A stretch of 64,000 nt of DNA from Maritimibacter alkaliphilus (GTDB lineage: Bacteria > Pseudomonadota > Alphaproteobacteria > Rhodobacterales > Rhodobacteraceae), in NCBI RefSeq assembly GCF_019801605.1, contig NZ_JAHVIT010000001.1:620001-684000 (forward strand), given 5' to 3'. Both the position numbers and the translations under genes were made by a program. The notes under the pieces are model-generated. The model ran no database searches, had not been told where the DNA came from, and saw only the letters and a program-made list of their open reading frames with translations. This document shows positions 1-7,566 of the stretch, one piece after another (the stretch's first letter is position 1; each line of letters starts with the position of its first letter).

Positions 1-311
1 AGCAGGTTGAAGTGCTGGAAGATCATCCCCACGTCGCGCCGGATGCGGCGCAACTCGGCCGCGCCCGCGCGGCCGACATCGTGGCCCGCCACGGTGACGG
101 TGCCAGTGGTAGGCTGTTCCAGCCCGTTCACCATCCGCAGCAGCGTCGATTTCCCAGCCCCCGACCGGCCGATGATCCCGGTGATCGTGCCGGGTTCGAC
201 GGTCAGAGTGACATTTTCCAGTGCGTTGACGGTGCCGCCACCTTTCTGGGGGAAAGCCTTCCCCACGTCCTCGAAGGTGATCCCGGCACCGGTGATCTGA
301 TTTTCGGCCAT
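1..311 (-). CDS. metN: Methionine-type ABC transporter ATP-binding protein (partial, N-terminus only)
   Basis: The reverse strand reads from an ATG at 311 to the left edge of the window without a stop, giving the first ~103 residues of an ABC ATPase. The Walker A motif GRSGAGKST is followed by LLRMVNGLE and then a Q-loop-like [10 protein letters not shown], the pattern of the MetN branch, which energises D/L-methionine import with MetI and MetQ. Those partners would lie to the left of this window. The assignment to methionine, rather than another polar amino acid, rests on recalled family similarity and is moderately sure; the ABC ATPase call is certain. Confidence 0.75.
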   Translation of the reverse strand, partial: MAENQITGAGITFEDVGKAFPQKGGGTVNALENVTLTVEPGTITGIIGRSGAGKSTLLRMVNGLEQPTTGTVTVAGHDVGRAGAAELRRIRRDVGMIFQHFNL

Positions 312-442
312 CCGTATCCTGTAAACTCGTCCGGCCTCCTCCCTGTGCGGCGGTAGATAACACTCCGTGTGGGGGTTCAAGTCCTGAAAAGGAGGCAAAC
401 CGGGACGGTCTGCCCGGGTTCAGCTGTTCGGGCCGGAGGTGG

Positions 443-458
443 CGGGAATATATTCCCG
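443..458. promoter_or_regulatory. 16-bp perfect palindrome upstream of metN (candidate operator)
   Basis: CGGGAATATATTCCCG is a perfect palindrome about 130 bp upstream of the metN start, in the 278-bp gap between metN and the M20 operon. An AT-rich core flanked by GC arms suits a dimeric repressor site. The regulator is unknown; the Lrp-type gene at 4265 is one candidate. I recognise no SAM riboswitch in this leader. Confidence 0.45.
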
Positions 459-555
459 ATATGAGGGTATGGGGAGAATGATTTTGTGTCATCCGCGCCA
501 ATGCGAACGGACGTTCTTATTGGAATTGAGGATGACTTTGCGGCAGTTTTGCCAA

Positions 556-582
556 CAAAAGCGACATGTTGTGTCGCTTTTG
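556..582 (-). terminator. Terminator of the dpaL-M20 operon
   Basis: Perfect 11-bp inverted repeat (CAAAAGCGACA / TGTCGCTTTTG) with a 5-nt loop, starting 8 bp beyond the stop of the last gene of the minus-strand operon. On that strand the 3' arm ends in TTTTG, consistent with intrinsic termination. Confidence 0.7.
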
Positions 583-589
583 GGCGATC

Positions 590-1735
590 TCACCCCGTGG
601 GCAGCCGTTTGCGCACGATGGCCGCGTGCAGCGCGGCCCCGTGCGGCAACGCGGCGTCGGCAAAGTCGTAGGTCGGAGCGTGCAGCGGGGCCGAATCCTC
701 GCCGTTGCCGATGAAGAGGAAACATCCCGGCACATGGGCGAGAAAGCGGGCGAAATCCTCCGATCCGGTCATCGGCTCGGGGCGCAGCGCGGCCCGGGTC
801 GAGACCCCGGCAGCCGCCTCCAGCGCCTGCGCCGCAAGGTCGGGATCGTTGAGCGTGGGGATGAATTCGCGCCGGTAGTCCACGCGGGTCTCGATGCCAT
901 GGGTCAGGGCGATGCCTTCCGCGATCCGGCGCATCTCCGCCTCGATCTGCTGCGAGGTTTCGGGCGCGAAACTGCGACAGTCGCCCAGCACCCGCGCCGT
1001 GCCGGGCAGGGCGTTGCGGGTGCCATCGGTGAGCAGCTCCGTGACCGAGACGACGGCGGTCTCGGAGGGCGCAAGGCGGCGTGCCACGATGGTCTGCAAT
1101 TCCAGCACGAGGGCACAGGCGGGCACCATCACCTCGCGGCCCCAGTCCGGGCGCGAGGCATGGCCCCCCTGACCGGTGAGCGTGATCTCGAAGATATCCT
1201 CTGCCGACATGATCGCCCCGGGACGGGTCTCGGCATGGCCCACCGGCAGGCCGGGCATGTTGTGCAGGCCATAGACCTCGTCGAAGGGGAAGCGCTCCAG
1301 CAGGCCATCGTCCAGCATGGCGAGTGCCCCTTGCCCCCATTCCTCCGCGGGCTGGAACAGGAAGCGCACCGTGCCGTCGAAGCCACCCTCGGTCGCCAGC
1401 AGCTCCGCCGCCCCCAGCAGCATGACGGTGTGACCGTCGTGGCCGCAGGCGTGCATCCGTCCGGGCGTGGCGGAGGCATGGGGCAGGCCGGTCGCCTCGG
1501 TGATCCGCAGCGCGTCCATGTCGGCGCGCAGGGCGACGGCCCGGTTGCCCGTGCCGCGCCGGAGCGTGCCCACCACGCCGGTGCCGCCCACGCCCTCGAC
1601 CACCTCGAGACCAAGCCCGCGCAGGGTCTCGGCCACGAAGGCGGCGGTGCGGTGCTCCTCGAAACCTGCCTCCGGGTGGCGGTGCAGGTCGTGGCGCCAG
1701 GCAGTCATCCGGGCGTGGAGGGCCTCGCGGCTCAC
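590..1735 (-). CDS. M20D-family amidohydrolase (hippurate hydrolase/aminoacylase-like)
   Basis: A 381-residue protein of the usual length for M20D peptidases, which are metal-dependent cytosolic amidohydrolases cleaving N-acyl (hippurate, N-acetyl, indole-acetyl) amino acids. The family signature is visible: DLHRHPE near the N-terminus, RADMDALRI, the metal-binding MHACGHDGH, the catalytic PAEE, and the late GSEDFARF segment. Its start overlaps the stop of the carbamoylase gene by 4 bp, so the two are translationally coupled as the last genes of the dpaL operon. It probably releases an amino acid from an acyl conjugate for the ammonia-lyase; the natural acyl group cannot be read from the sequence. 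Confidence 0.88.
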   Translation of the reverse strand: MSREALHARMTAWRHDLHRHPEAGFEEHRTAAFVAETLRGLGLEVVEGVGGTGVVGTLRRGTGNRAVALRADMDALRITEATGLPHASATPGRMHACGHDGHTVMLLGAAELLATEGGFDGTVRFLFQPAEEWGQGALAMLDDGLLERFPFDEVYGLHNMPGLPVGHAETRPGAIMSAEDIFEITLTGQGGHASRPDWGREVMVPACALVLELQTIVARRLAPSETAVVSVTELLTDGTRNALPGTARVLGDCRSFAPETSQQIEAEMRRIAEGIALTHGIETRVDYRREFIPTLNDPDLAAQALEAAAGVSTRAALRPEPMTGSEDFARFLAHVPGCFLFIGNGEDSAPLHAPTYDFADAALPHGAALHAAIVRKRLPTG

Positions 1736-2952
1736 GAGATCAGGCCCCGTGCCACGTCCAGCAGCACCTCGGCCCCGGCCACGATGTCGGCGGGGTCGGT
1801 GTCTTCCAGCGGCGAATGGCTGATCCCGCCCTTGGAGGGGACGAAGATCATCGCCGTGGGGGCGATGCGCGCCATCATCTGCGCGTCATGGCCCGCGCCC
1901 GAGGTCATCCGGCGGCAGGAGAGCTGACGCGCCCCGGCGGCGGCCTCGATGGCGGTGACGATGGCGGGGTCGAAGACCACCGGCTCGAACCGGGCGAGGC
2001 TCTGGGTGGTGACCGTGAAGCCCTCGGCCCGGATCTCGTCCAGCAGCGCGGCCAGACCGGCCTCCAGCCTGCGCAGCGTCCCGGCATCGGGGTGGCGCAG
2101 GTCCACCGTCATCTCGGCCCGCGCGGGGATCACGTTGATCGCACCGGGGGAGAGCGAGAGCGTGCCCACCGTGGCCACGCCACCGTCCGAGCCGCGCGCG
2201 GCCGTTTGCAGGTGGGTCATGATCCGCGCCGCCGCCACGCCCGCGTCTAGACGCAGGCGCATCGGCGTGGTGCCCGCGTGGTTGGCCGCGCCGGTGAGGG
2301 TGATCTTCTGCCACGAGATGCCTTGCAGGTTCTCCACCGCGCCAAGGCGCAGCCCCTCGGCTTCCAACACCGGGCCCTGTTCGACGTGGAGTTCGAGGTA
2401 GGCATGGGGCTTGAGCGCCGTGGGCGCGACCTCCCCGGCATAGCCGATACGCGCCAGTTCGGCCCCCAGCGTCGCACCGTCGGTGCCCACGGTCGCGCGG
2501 GCCTCCTCCACCGACATGTCGCCGCAGGCCACGAGGCTGCCCAGCATGTCCGGGTGGAAGCGCACGCCTTCCTCGTTGGTGAAGGCCACCACCGCCACGG
2601 GCCGTGCCGGGCGGGTCCCCGCGGCCTTCAGCGCCTCGATGACCGAGAGCCCGGCCAGCACGCCGGTGCAGCCGTCGTAGATCCCTGCGTCGATGACGCT
2701 GTCGATATGCGAGCCCATGACCAGCGGCGCGCCGGTCGCGCCCTCGGGTGACCAGAGCCCGATGATATTGCCGATCTGGTCCACGCGGATCTCCAGCCCG
2801 GCCTCCTCCAGCCAGCGGCAGAAGAGATCGCGCCCGGCGCGGTCGGCCTCGGTGCCCGCCAGCCGCATCAGCCGGCCTTCCGCGTCGCGGCCCGTGGCAC
2901 CCAGTTCCTCCAGCCGCGCGATCAGCCGCGCGCCGTCGAGCGCAGGGGTCAT
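1732..2952 (-). CDS. Zn-dependent hydrolase, N-carbamoyl-L-amino-acid hydrolase/allantoate amidohydrolase family
   Basis: A 406-residue M20 enzyme of the carbamoylase/ureidoglycolate group. Metal-binding elements are recognisable: SHIDSV (HxD), the Asp of GIYDGCTG, TNEEGVRF (catalytic EE), and HVEQGPVLE. These enzymes hydrolyse N-carbamoyl amino acids or allantoate-type ureido compounds. The ATG at 2952 was chosen because it overlaps the dpaL stop by 4 bp and begins a normal family N-terminus; the open frame upstream is arginine-rich shadow sequence. Together with the ammonia-lyase and the M20D enzyme it suggests use of N-carbamoyl or N-acyl derivatives of 2,3-diaminopropionate or a related amino acid; the substrate is inferred. 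Confidence 0.88.
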   Translation of the reverse strand: MTPALDGARLIARLEELGATGRDAEGRLMRLAGTEADRAGRDLFCRWLEEAGLEIRVDQIGNIIGLWSPEGATGAPLVMGSHIDSVIDAGIYDGCTGVLAGLSVIEALKAAGTRPARPVAVVAFTNEEGVRFHPDMLGSLVACGDMSVEEARATVGTDGATLGAELARIGYAGEVAPTALKPHAYLELHVEQGPVLEAEGLRLGAVENLQGISWQKITLTGAANHAGTTPMRLRLDAGVAAARIMTHLQTAARGSDGGVATVGTLSLSPGAINVIPARAEMTVDLRHPDAGTLRRLEAGLAALLDEIRAEGFTVTTQSLARFEPVVFDPAIVTAIEAAAGARQLSCRRMTSGAGHDAQMMARIAPTAMIFVPSKGGISHSPLEDTDPADIVAGAEVLLDVARGLIS

Positions 2953-4151
2953 GCTGCCACCTCGGCCACCACCTCTGCGGGGGTCTTGCCGACGATCCGC
3001 TCGTAGAGCGCCGCATCGGTCGCGCCCTCGGTGTTGATCACCAGAACGCGGGACTGCGGCCCGAGGCCCGCGGCCTTGGCTCCTTCCGCATCGCGCAGCA
3101 GGGTGACGAGGCCCGCAAGCCCCGCGCCGCCGCTTTCGCCCGCCACCACGGCCGGGTCGCCTGCCACCGGGGCGGCAAGGCGGCGCATGACCTCGGTCGC
3201 GGCCTCCTCGGGCACGGTCAGGAAGCCGTCGGCGCAGCGTTCCAGCACGCGGAAGGCCAGCGGCGAGGGCTCGTAGCATTCCAGCATCGCCATGACGGTG
3301 GGCTCATCCTCGCCCACCTTGGCCACGCGGCCCTGTTTCGCGCTCTCGTAGAGACAGGCGGCGCGGGCGGGTTCGGTGACGATGGCGCAGGGGCGGCCGT
3401 CCCCCAGCACGAGGGCGAGGTGCCCGGCCACGGCGGCCGCGAAACCGCCCACGCCTGCCTGCAGGAAGACATGGGTCGGGGGCGTGTCGAGGGCGGCGAG
3501 CGACTCGGCGATCAGCGCCACGTAGCCCTGCATGACGAGGCCGGGGATCACCTCGTAATCGTCCCAGGAGGTGTCGGAGACGATGGTCCAGCCCTCGGCC
3601 TCGGAGACGCGGGCGCTTTCCACGATGCTCTCGTCATAGGTGCCGTCGACCCAGCGGATCTCGGCGCCATAGGCGGCGATGGCGTCGGCCCGGTTCTGGC
3701 TGACACCGCCATGCACGAAGATCACCGAGCGCGCGCCCATGAGCTGCGCGCCCTGCGCGACCGAGCGGCCATGGTTGCCGTCCGTGGCGCAGGCGAAGGT
3801 CATGGTGGCGGCCACGGCCTTCACCTCGTCCGAGAAGAGCTCTTCGACCGCGACTTCGCGGCCCAGCCGTTGGGAGGCCTCCTCAAGGACCAGCATCATC
3901 AGCGCATAGGCCCCGCCGAGCGCCTTGAAGGAGCCGAGCCCCAGCCGCTGGCCCTCGTCCTTGAGATGCAGCGCGCCGATGCCGAGCTCTGCCGCGAGGC
4001 CGGGCAGGGCGATCAGCGGCGTGGCGCCGCCGTTCTCGCGCAGGGCCAGCACGCGGGCGATCCGGGCCGCGCCCTCGGGGCCGAGAATCGCGGCGTCGCG
4101 GGGATCGAGGGGCTGGCCATGGGCGGGCAGGCGGTTGGGCAGGTAGGTCAC
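2949..4151 (-). CDS. dpaL: 2,3-diaminopropionate ammonia-lyase
   Basis: A 400-residue fold-type II PLP enzyme, matching the ~400-residue family that converts D/L-2,3-diaminopropionate (and D-serine) to pyruvate and ammonia. The PLP lysine is in GLGSFKALGGAY, the substrate loop is CATDGNHGRSVA, and the phosphate-binding glycine loop is GESGGAGLAGL. I place the start at a GTG (4151) because a perfect AAGGAG lies 6 nt upstream on the minus strand and the downstream sequence begins the conserved domain; an upstream ATG would add ~74 unsupported residues. It heads an operon with two M20 hydrolases, resembling the arrangement of ygeX beside an M20 gene in enterobacteria (known by analogy). Confidence 0.92.
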   Translation of the reverse strand: MTYLPNRLPAHGQPLDPRDAAILGPEGAARIARVLALRENGGATPLIALPGLAAELGIGALHLKDEGQRLGLGSFKALGGAYALMMLVLEEASQRLGREVAVEELFSDEVKAVAATMTFACATDGNHGRSVAQGAQLMGARSVIFVHGGVSQNRADAIAAYGAEIRWVDGTYDESIVESARVSEAEGWTIVSDTSWDDYEVIPGLVMQGYVALIAESLAALDTPPTHVFLQAGVGGFAAAVAGHLALVLGDGRPCAIVTEPARAACLYESAKQGRVAKVGEDEPTVMAMLECYEPSPLAFRVLERCADGFLTVPEEAATEVMRRLAAPVAGDPAVVAGESGGAGLAGLVTLLRDAEGAKAAGLGPQSRVLVINTEGATDAALYERIVGKTPAEVVAEVAA

Positions 4152-4220
4152 GCGAGGCTCCTTGAATCGGGTGGTGTCGCAAGGATATTTCGTCTCGCCC
4201 GAAAAAGGGGCTGAATTTCC

Positions 4221-4252
4221 ATCGGGATCGTGCAAGTTTCTTGCATCCCGAT
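4221..4252. promoter_or_regulatory. Nested inverted repeat between dpaL and the Lrp-type regulator
   Basis: The centre is the perfect 15-bp inverted repeat TGCAAGTTTCTTGCA (4231-4245). It is flanked by outer arms ATCGGGA (4221-4227) and TCCCGAT (4246-4252), separated from the core by 3 nt on one side only. It lies 12 bp before the ATG of the divergent Lrp/AsnC gene and is the best candidate for that regulator's own operator, controlling both directions. Confidence 0.5.
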
Positions 4253-4264
4253 GCCCTGCGGTGA

Positions 4265-4732
4265 ATGTCCATGACGCCTCTCGACGATTACGACCGTGCC
4301 ATCCTGCGGCTTTTGCAGGAGAACAACCAGATGCCGCAGCGCGAGATCGGCGCGGCGGTGAACCTCTCGGCACCTTCGGTGCAGCGTCGCATCCGCCGGA
4401 TGGAGGCCGAGGGCGTCATCGCGGCCAACGTGGCGCAGGTTTCGGGCGAGGCGGTGGGCCTGCCGCTGACGATCATCGTGACGGTGGAACTGGTGAGCGA
4501 GACGCCGGATGCGATCGACGCGGCCAAGCGCAGTTTCCGCGAGGCTCCGGAGGTGCAGCAGTGCCATTACGTGACCGGCGAGACGGATTTCGTGCTGGTG
4601 GTCTGCGTGGCCTCGATGCCCGCCTACGAGGAGTTCACGCGCCGGGTGTTCTTCGGGTCGGGCAATGTGAAGAAATTCCGCACGATGGTGTCGATGGACC
4701 GGGTGAAGACGGGGCTGCGGCTGGATATTTGA
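4265..4732 (+). CDS. Lrp/AsnC-family transcriptional regulator
   Basis: A 155-residue protein of standard family length. An N-terminal helix-turn-helix (residues ~5-60: DYDRAILRLLQENNQ, then SAPSVQRRIRRMEAEGVI) is followed by the RAM ligand-binding domain with the usual CHYVTGETDFVLVV strand. Lrp/AsnC proteins bind amino acids and form oligomers on operator DNA. It is divergent from dpaL across a 113-bp gap containing a strong inverted repeat, so it most likely senses the amino acid substrate (diaminopropionate or serine-like) and controls the operon. The activating or repressing sign is unknown. Confidence 0.9.
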   Translation: MSMTPLDDYDRAILRLLQENNQMPQREIGAAVNLSAPSVQRRIRRMEAEGVIAANVAQVSGEAVGLPLTIIVTVELVSETPDAIDAAKRSFREAPEVQQCHYVTGETDFVLVVCVASMPAYEEFTRRVFFGSGNVKKFRTMVSMDRVKTGLRLDI

Positions 4733-4916
4733 GGGGGTGGTGCCTTGAAGTCCGGCGTGGTTCGGGAGCCGAACTGCGAGGAGCCTTCGTTCTTCTGTGA
4801 GCCTGCCGGGAACTGGTTGGCAGTTGCGGTAGGCAAAGTGGGCTGCGACGACCATCAAGCGCGACGGGCAGGGAAGTCACGTCAGGGGCAGGTGACAGTA
4901 GCGCGGCGGTTAAGCC

Positions 4917-5068
4917 GCCACTTTGCGCTCTGTCGCTACCACGAAGGGCAGCGCCGTCCCGCGGGGTGGCGCATAAGCGCCGGTCGCTACTGGGGCGCCA
5001 TTGGTCCGAGCCCCAATGGCGACGGGGGGCGGGTCGGCGCTGCCCGGCCCGAGGCCGGGCGGGGCATT
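4917..5068 (+). repeat. Dispersed intergenic repeat, copy A
   Basis: The 438-bp gap 4733-5170 has no gene. About 150 bp of it matches two further copies at 20913-21064 and 21155-21270. Shared blocks are CGAAGGGC(A/G)GCGCC, CGCGGGGTGGCGC, AGCGCCG, GGCGCTGCCCGGCC and the terminal GGCCGGGCG. Pairs such as GGTGGCGC/AGCGCC and GCCCGGCC/GGCCGGGC make the element self-complementary, so an RNA copy would fold strongly. It lies between convergent genes (Lrp and the SRAP gene). This is a REP-like family by appearance; no function is assigned. Confidence 0.75.
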
Positions 5069-5170
5069 GCTTGAGGTTTGCGGGGCATGGCGTGAGGGTT
5101 CATGCGGGCGTTTGATCAGGGCTGGTTGGCACGTGTCCCTTCGAGGAGGCAGGTGAACCTCTATCATCCC

Positions 5171-5794
5171 TCACTCCGCCGGTTCGATCAGCTCCGGCCC
5201 GTCGTCCTTCATGCCGAACCGCGCCACCGGGTGATGCCGCAACCGGGTCTCGGCCCCCAGCAGGTCCGTCTCCTCCGTTCCGCCCAGCCAGGCATCGCGT
5301 TCCTCGGCGTTCAGGATCACCGGCATCCGGTGGTGGATCGCCTCCACGTCCGCATTGGCCGCGCGGGTCAGGATCGTGCAGGTCAGGAGTTCGTTCCAGC
5401 GCGAGGCCAGCCCCGCGAACCAGAGCGTCTCCTCGTTGCCCGCCGCGCTGAACAGATGGGGCTGCTTCGCCCCCGTCTCGCCGGTCCATTCGTAGTAGGC
5501 CCCCGCCGGGATCAGGCAGCGGCCATGACGCCAGACCGCGCGGAAGGTGGGCTTCTGCGCCGCTTCCTCGATCCGGGCGTTGAAGGTCGTGGCCTTCCAC
5601 TCCTTCAGCTCGCCCTTGTACCACGAAGGCACCAGCCACCAGCGGGCGTAATAGGCCACCAGCTCGGGCTTGGCGAAGAGCAGCACGTCCTGCGTCGGCT
5701 TCACGTTGAAGCGACGGGGGATCGGGTCGATCCTCAGCTCGGAATGCTCGAACTCGGTTCCGCGCAGGTTGGGGTCTACGAAACGGCCACACAT
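5171..5794 (-). CDS. SOS-response-associated peptidase family protein (SRAP; YedK/HMCES-like)
   Basis: A 207-residue SRAP-domain protein. The start at 5794 is fixed by the family rule that Met is removed to expose Cys2 (MCGRF), which forms a thiazolidine DNA-protein crosslink with abasic sites in single-stranded DNA. Also visible are the FNARIE segment (residues ~71-76), the AYYEWTGE glutamate (E102), and HHRMPVI with the conserved histidine near residue 154. The role is shielding abasic sites at replication forks. I looked upstream for a GTTC-N7-GTTC SOS box and found none, so LexA control is not evident here. The open frame extending upstream to 5887 is not used. Confidence 0.92.
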   Translation of the reverse strand: MCGRFVDPNLRGTEFEHSELRIDPIPRRFNVKPTQDVLLFAKPELVAYYARWWLVPSWYKGELKEWKATTFNARIEEAAQKPTFRAVWRHGRCLIPAGAYYEWTGETGAKQPHLFSAAGNEETLWFAGLASRWNELLTCTILTRAANADVEAIHHRMPVILNAEERDAWLGGTEETDLLGAETRLRHHPVARFGMKDDGPELIEPAE

Positions 5795-5988
5795 GGGAGG
5801 GAGCCTAGCGTCCCGGTGGCATTTGACCAGAGGGCAGGGCGTCCCGCGATCGCCCGGTGACCACGACGCAGGCAGCCCCGGGTGCAATCCTCATGACGCC
5901 GTCGCGGCAGAGGTGACACCGCCCGCCGCCGCCCCTAGGGTTCGGCCTGTGTCCCCGAGAGGGACGGCGCAAGACAAGGACCCCGCCG

Positions 5989-7281
5989 ATGTTCGACCTG
6001 CTGATCCGCAACGCCACGCTTCCCGACGGCCGCACCGGGCTCGACATCGGCATCACCGGGGGGCGGATCGCCGCCGTGGAGGCCGGGATCACCACCGAAG
6101 CGGGCGAGGTCATCGACGCGGCGGGCCTGCTGGTCACGCCGCCCTTTGTCGATCCGCATTTCCACATGGATGCGACGCTCTCCCTCGGGCTGCCGCGCAT
6201 GAACGTCTCGGGCACCTTGCTGGAGGGCATCGCGCTCTGGGGTGAGCTGCGCCCGACGCTGACCAGGGAGGCGTTGGTGGAGCGCGCGGTGCGCTATTGC
6301 GACCTCGCCGTCTCCAAGGGGCTGATGGCGGTGCGCAGCCACGTCGATGTCTCGGACCCGCGCCTCGTCACGGTGGAGGCCCTGCTGGAGGTGCGCGAGA
6401 TCGTGGCGCCCTATCTCGACCTGCAACTGGTGGCCTTCCCGCAGGATGGCTTCTACCGCTGCGCCGAGGCCGAGGCGGCGCTGACCCGTGCCCTCGATAT
6501 GGGGGTCGAGATCGTGGGCGGCATCCCGCATTTCGAACGCACGATGGAGGAGGGCGCGCGCTCCGTCGCGGCGCTCTGCCGTCTGGCGGCCGAACGCGGC
6601 CTGCGCGTGGACATGCATTGCGACGAGACCGACGATCCCCTCTCGCGCCATATCGAGACCTTGGCGGCGGAAACGGTACGCCACGGGTTGCAGGGCCGCG
6701 TCGCAGGCTCGCACCTGACCTCGATGCATTCGATGGACAATTACTACGTCTCGAAACTGCTGCCCCTGATGGCCGAGGCCGAGGTCGCCGCGATCCCGAA
6801 CCCGCTGATCAACATGATGCTGCAGGGCCGCCATGACACCTATCCCAAGCGTCGCGGCCTGACCCGTATCCCCGAGATGCTGGCCACCGGCATCACCGTG
6901 GGTTTCGGGCAGGATTGCGTGCTGGACCCGTGGTATTCCATGGGCACCGGCGACCTGCTGGACGTGGCCCATATGGCGCTGCACGCGACGCAGCTGGGCT
7001 CGGGCGCGGACAAGCGGGCGCTCTTCGACTGCGTCACGGTGAATTCGGCGAAGATCATGGGGCTGGAGGGCTACGGGCTCGACGTGGGCTGCCACGCGGA
7101 CATGGTGCTGCTGCAGGCCAGGGACCCGGCAGAGGCGATCCGCCTGCGGCCGAACCGGCTGAAGGTGATCCGCCGCGGCAAGGTCGTGGCGCAGACCGCG
7201 CCCGAGGTCAGCACGCTCGACCTGCCGGGCCGTCCCGGGCACGTCGATCCCGCCGACTACGCGCCGCGCCACGCCTCCTGA
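5989..7281 (+). CDS. codA: Cytosine deaminase-family amidohydrolase (CodA-like)
   Basis: A 430-residue metal-dependent amidohydrolase whose body matches E. coli cytosine deaminase closely, for example QGRxDTYPKRRG and DPWYxxGT. Active-site positions line up with CodA with a constant offset of 4: H57/H59, Q152, H210, E213 and D309 correspond to recalled H61/H63, Q156, H214, E217 and D313. The next residue, Asp314 in CodA and known to tune substrate preference, is Cys310 here, so cytosine may not be the only or main substrate. The enzyme would hydrolyse an exocyclic amine, giving uracil from cytosine. It precedes a BMP-type importer operon with a RutR-like operator, consistent with pyrimidine salvage or catabolism. 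Confidence 0.85.
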   Translation: MFDLLIRNATLPDGRTGLDIGITGGRIAAVEAGITTEAGEVIDAAGLLVTPPFVDPHFHMDATLSLGLPRMNVSGTLLEGIALWGELRPTLTREALVERAVRYCDLAVSKGLMAVRSHVDVSDPRLVTVEALLEVREIVAPYLDLQLVAFPQDGFYRCAEAEAALTRALDMGVEIVGGIPHFERTMEEGARSVAALCRLAAERGLRVDMHCDETDDPLSRHIETLAAETVRHGLQGRVAGSHLTSMHSMDNYYVSKLLPLMAEAEVAAIPNPLINMMLQGRHDTYPKRRGLTRIPEMLATGITVGFGQDCVLDPWYSMGTGDLLDVAHMALHATQLGSGADKRALFDCVTVNSAKIMGLEGYGLDVGCHADMVLLQARDPAEAIRLRPNRLKVIRRGKVVAQTAPEVSTLDLPGRPGHVDPADYAPRHAS

Positions 7282-7381
7282 GCCCTGCCTGCGCCGTCGA
7301 GAGGCGCGGCGTTCCTGCGCCCGATGCGAATGCGCCGGGAAGGTCCATGGGACGGTCGCCATGGAAGGCGTTACAGCGCTC

Positions 7382-7397
7382 TTGACCAATTGGTCAG
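7382..7397. promoter_or_regulatory. RutR-type operator upstream of the BMP/ABC importer operon
   Basis: TTGACCAATTGGTCAG matches the recalled RutR consensus TTGACCA-N2-TGGTCAA at 13 of 14 specified positions and is a perfect 14-bp palindrome in its core (7383-7396). RutR is the TetR-family uracil/thymine-responsive regulator of pyrimidine use. The site lies in the 285-bp gap before the importer, about 170 bp from its ATG. A -35-like TTGACA lies at 7456-7461 but I see no convincing -10. Confidence 0.7.
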
Positions 7398-7566
7398 AAA
7401 TTGCCCGAATTCAGGGCATTGGCTCTCCGGTTGGCGCAGCGGAGGCGGCCCGTGCTTGACAGCGCGGGCGCGCCGCGTGCCTCGTAAGCCAGCAATGCCG
7501 CCAGACGGCCAAGGAACACCCGGCCAGAACCGGGGCCTTTTACCTGACAGTCACGGGAGATTTCAC

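Noticed and set aside
312..589. SAM riboswitch in the metN leader
   Set aside because: I could not recognise a SAM-II or SAM-I core; only a palindrome and the neighbouring terminator stand out.
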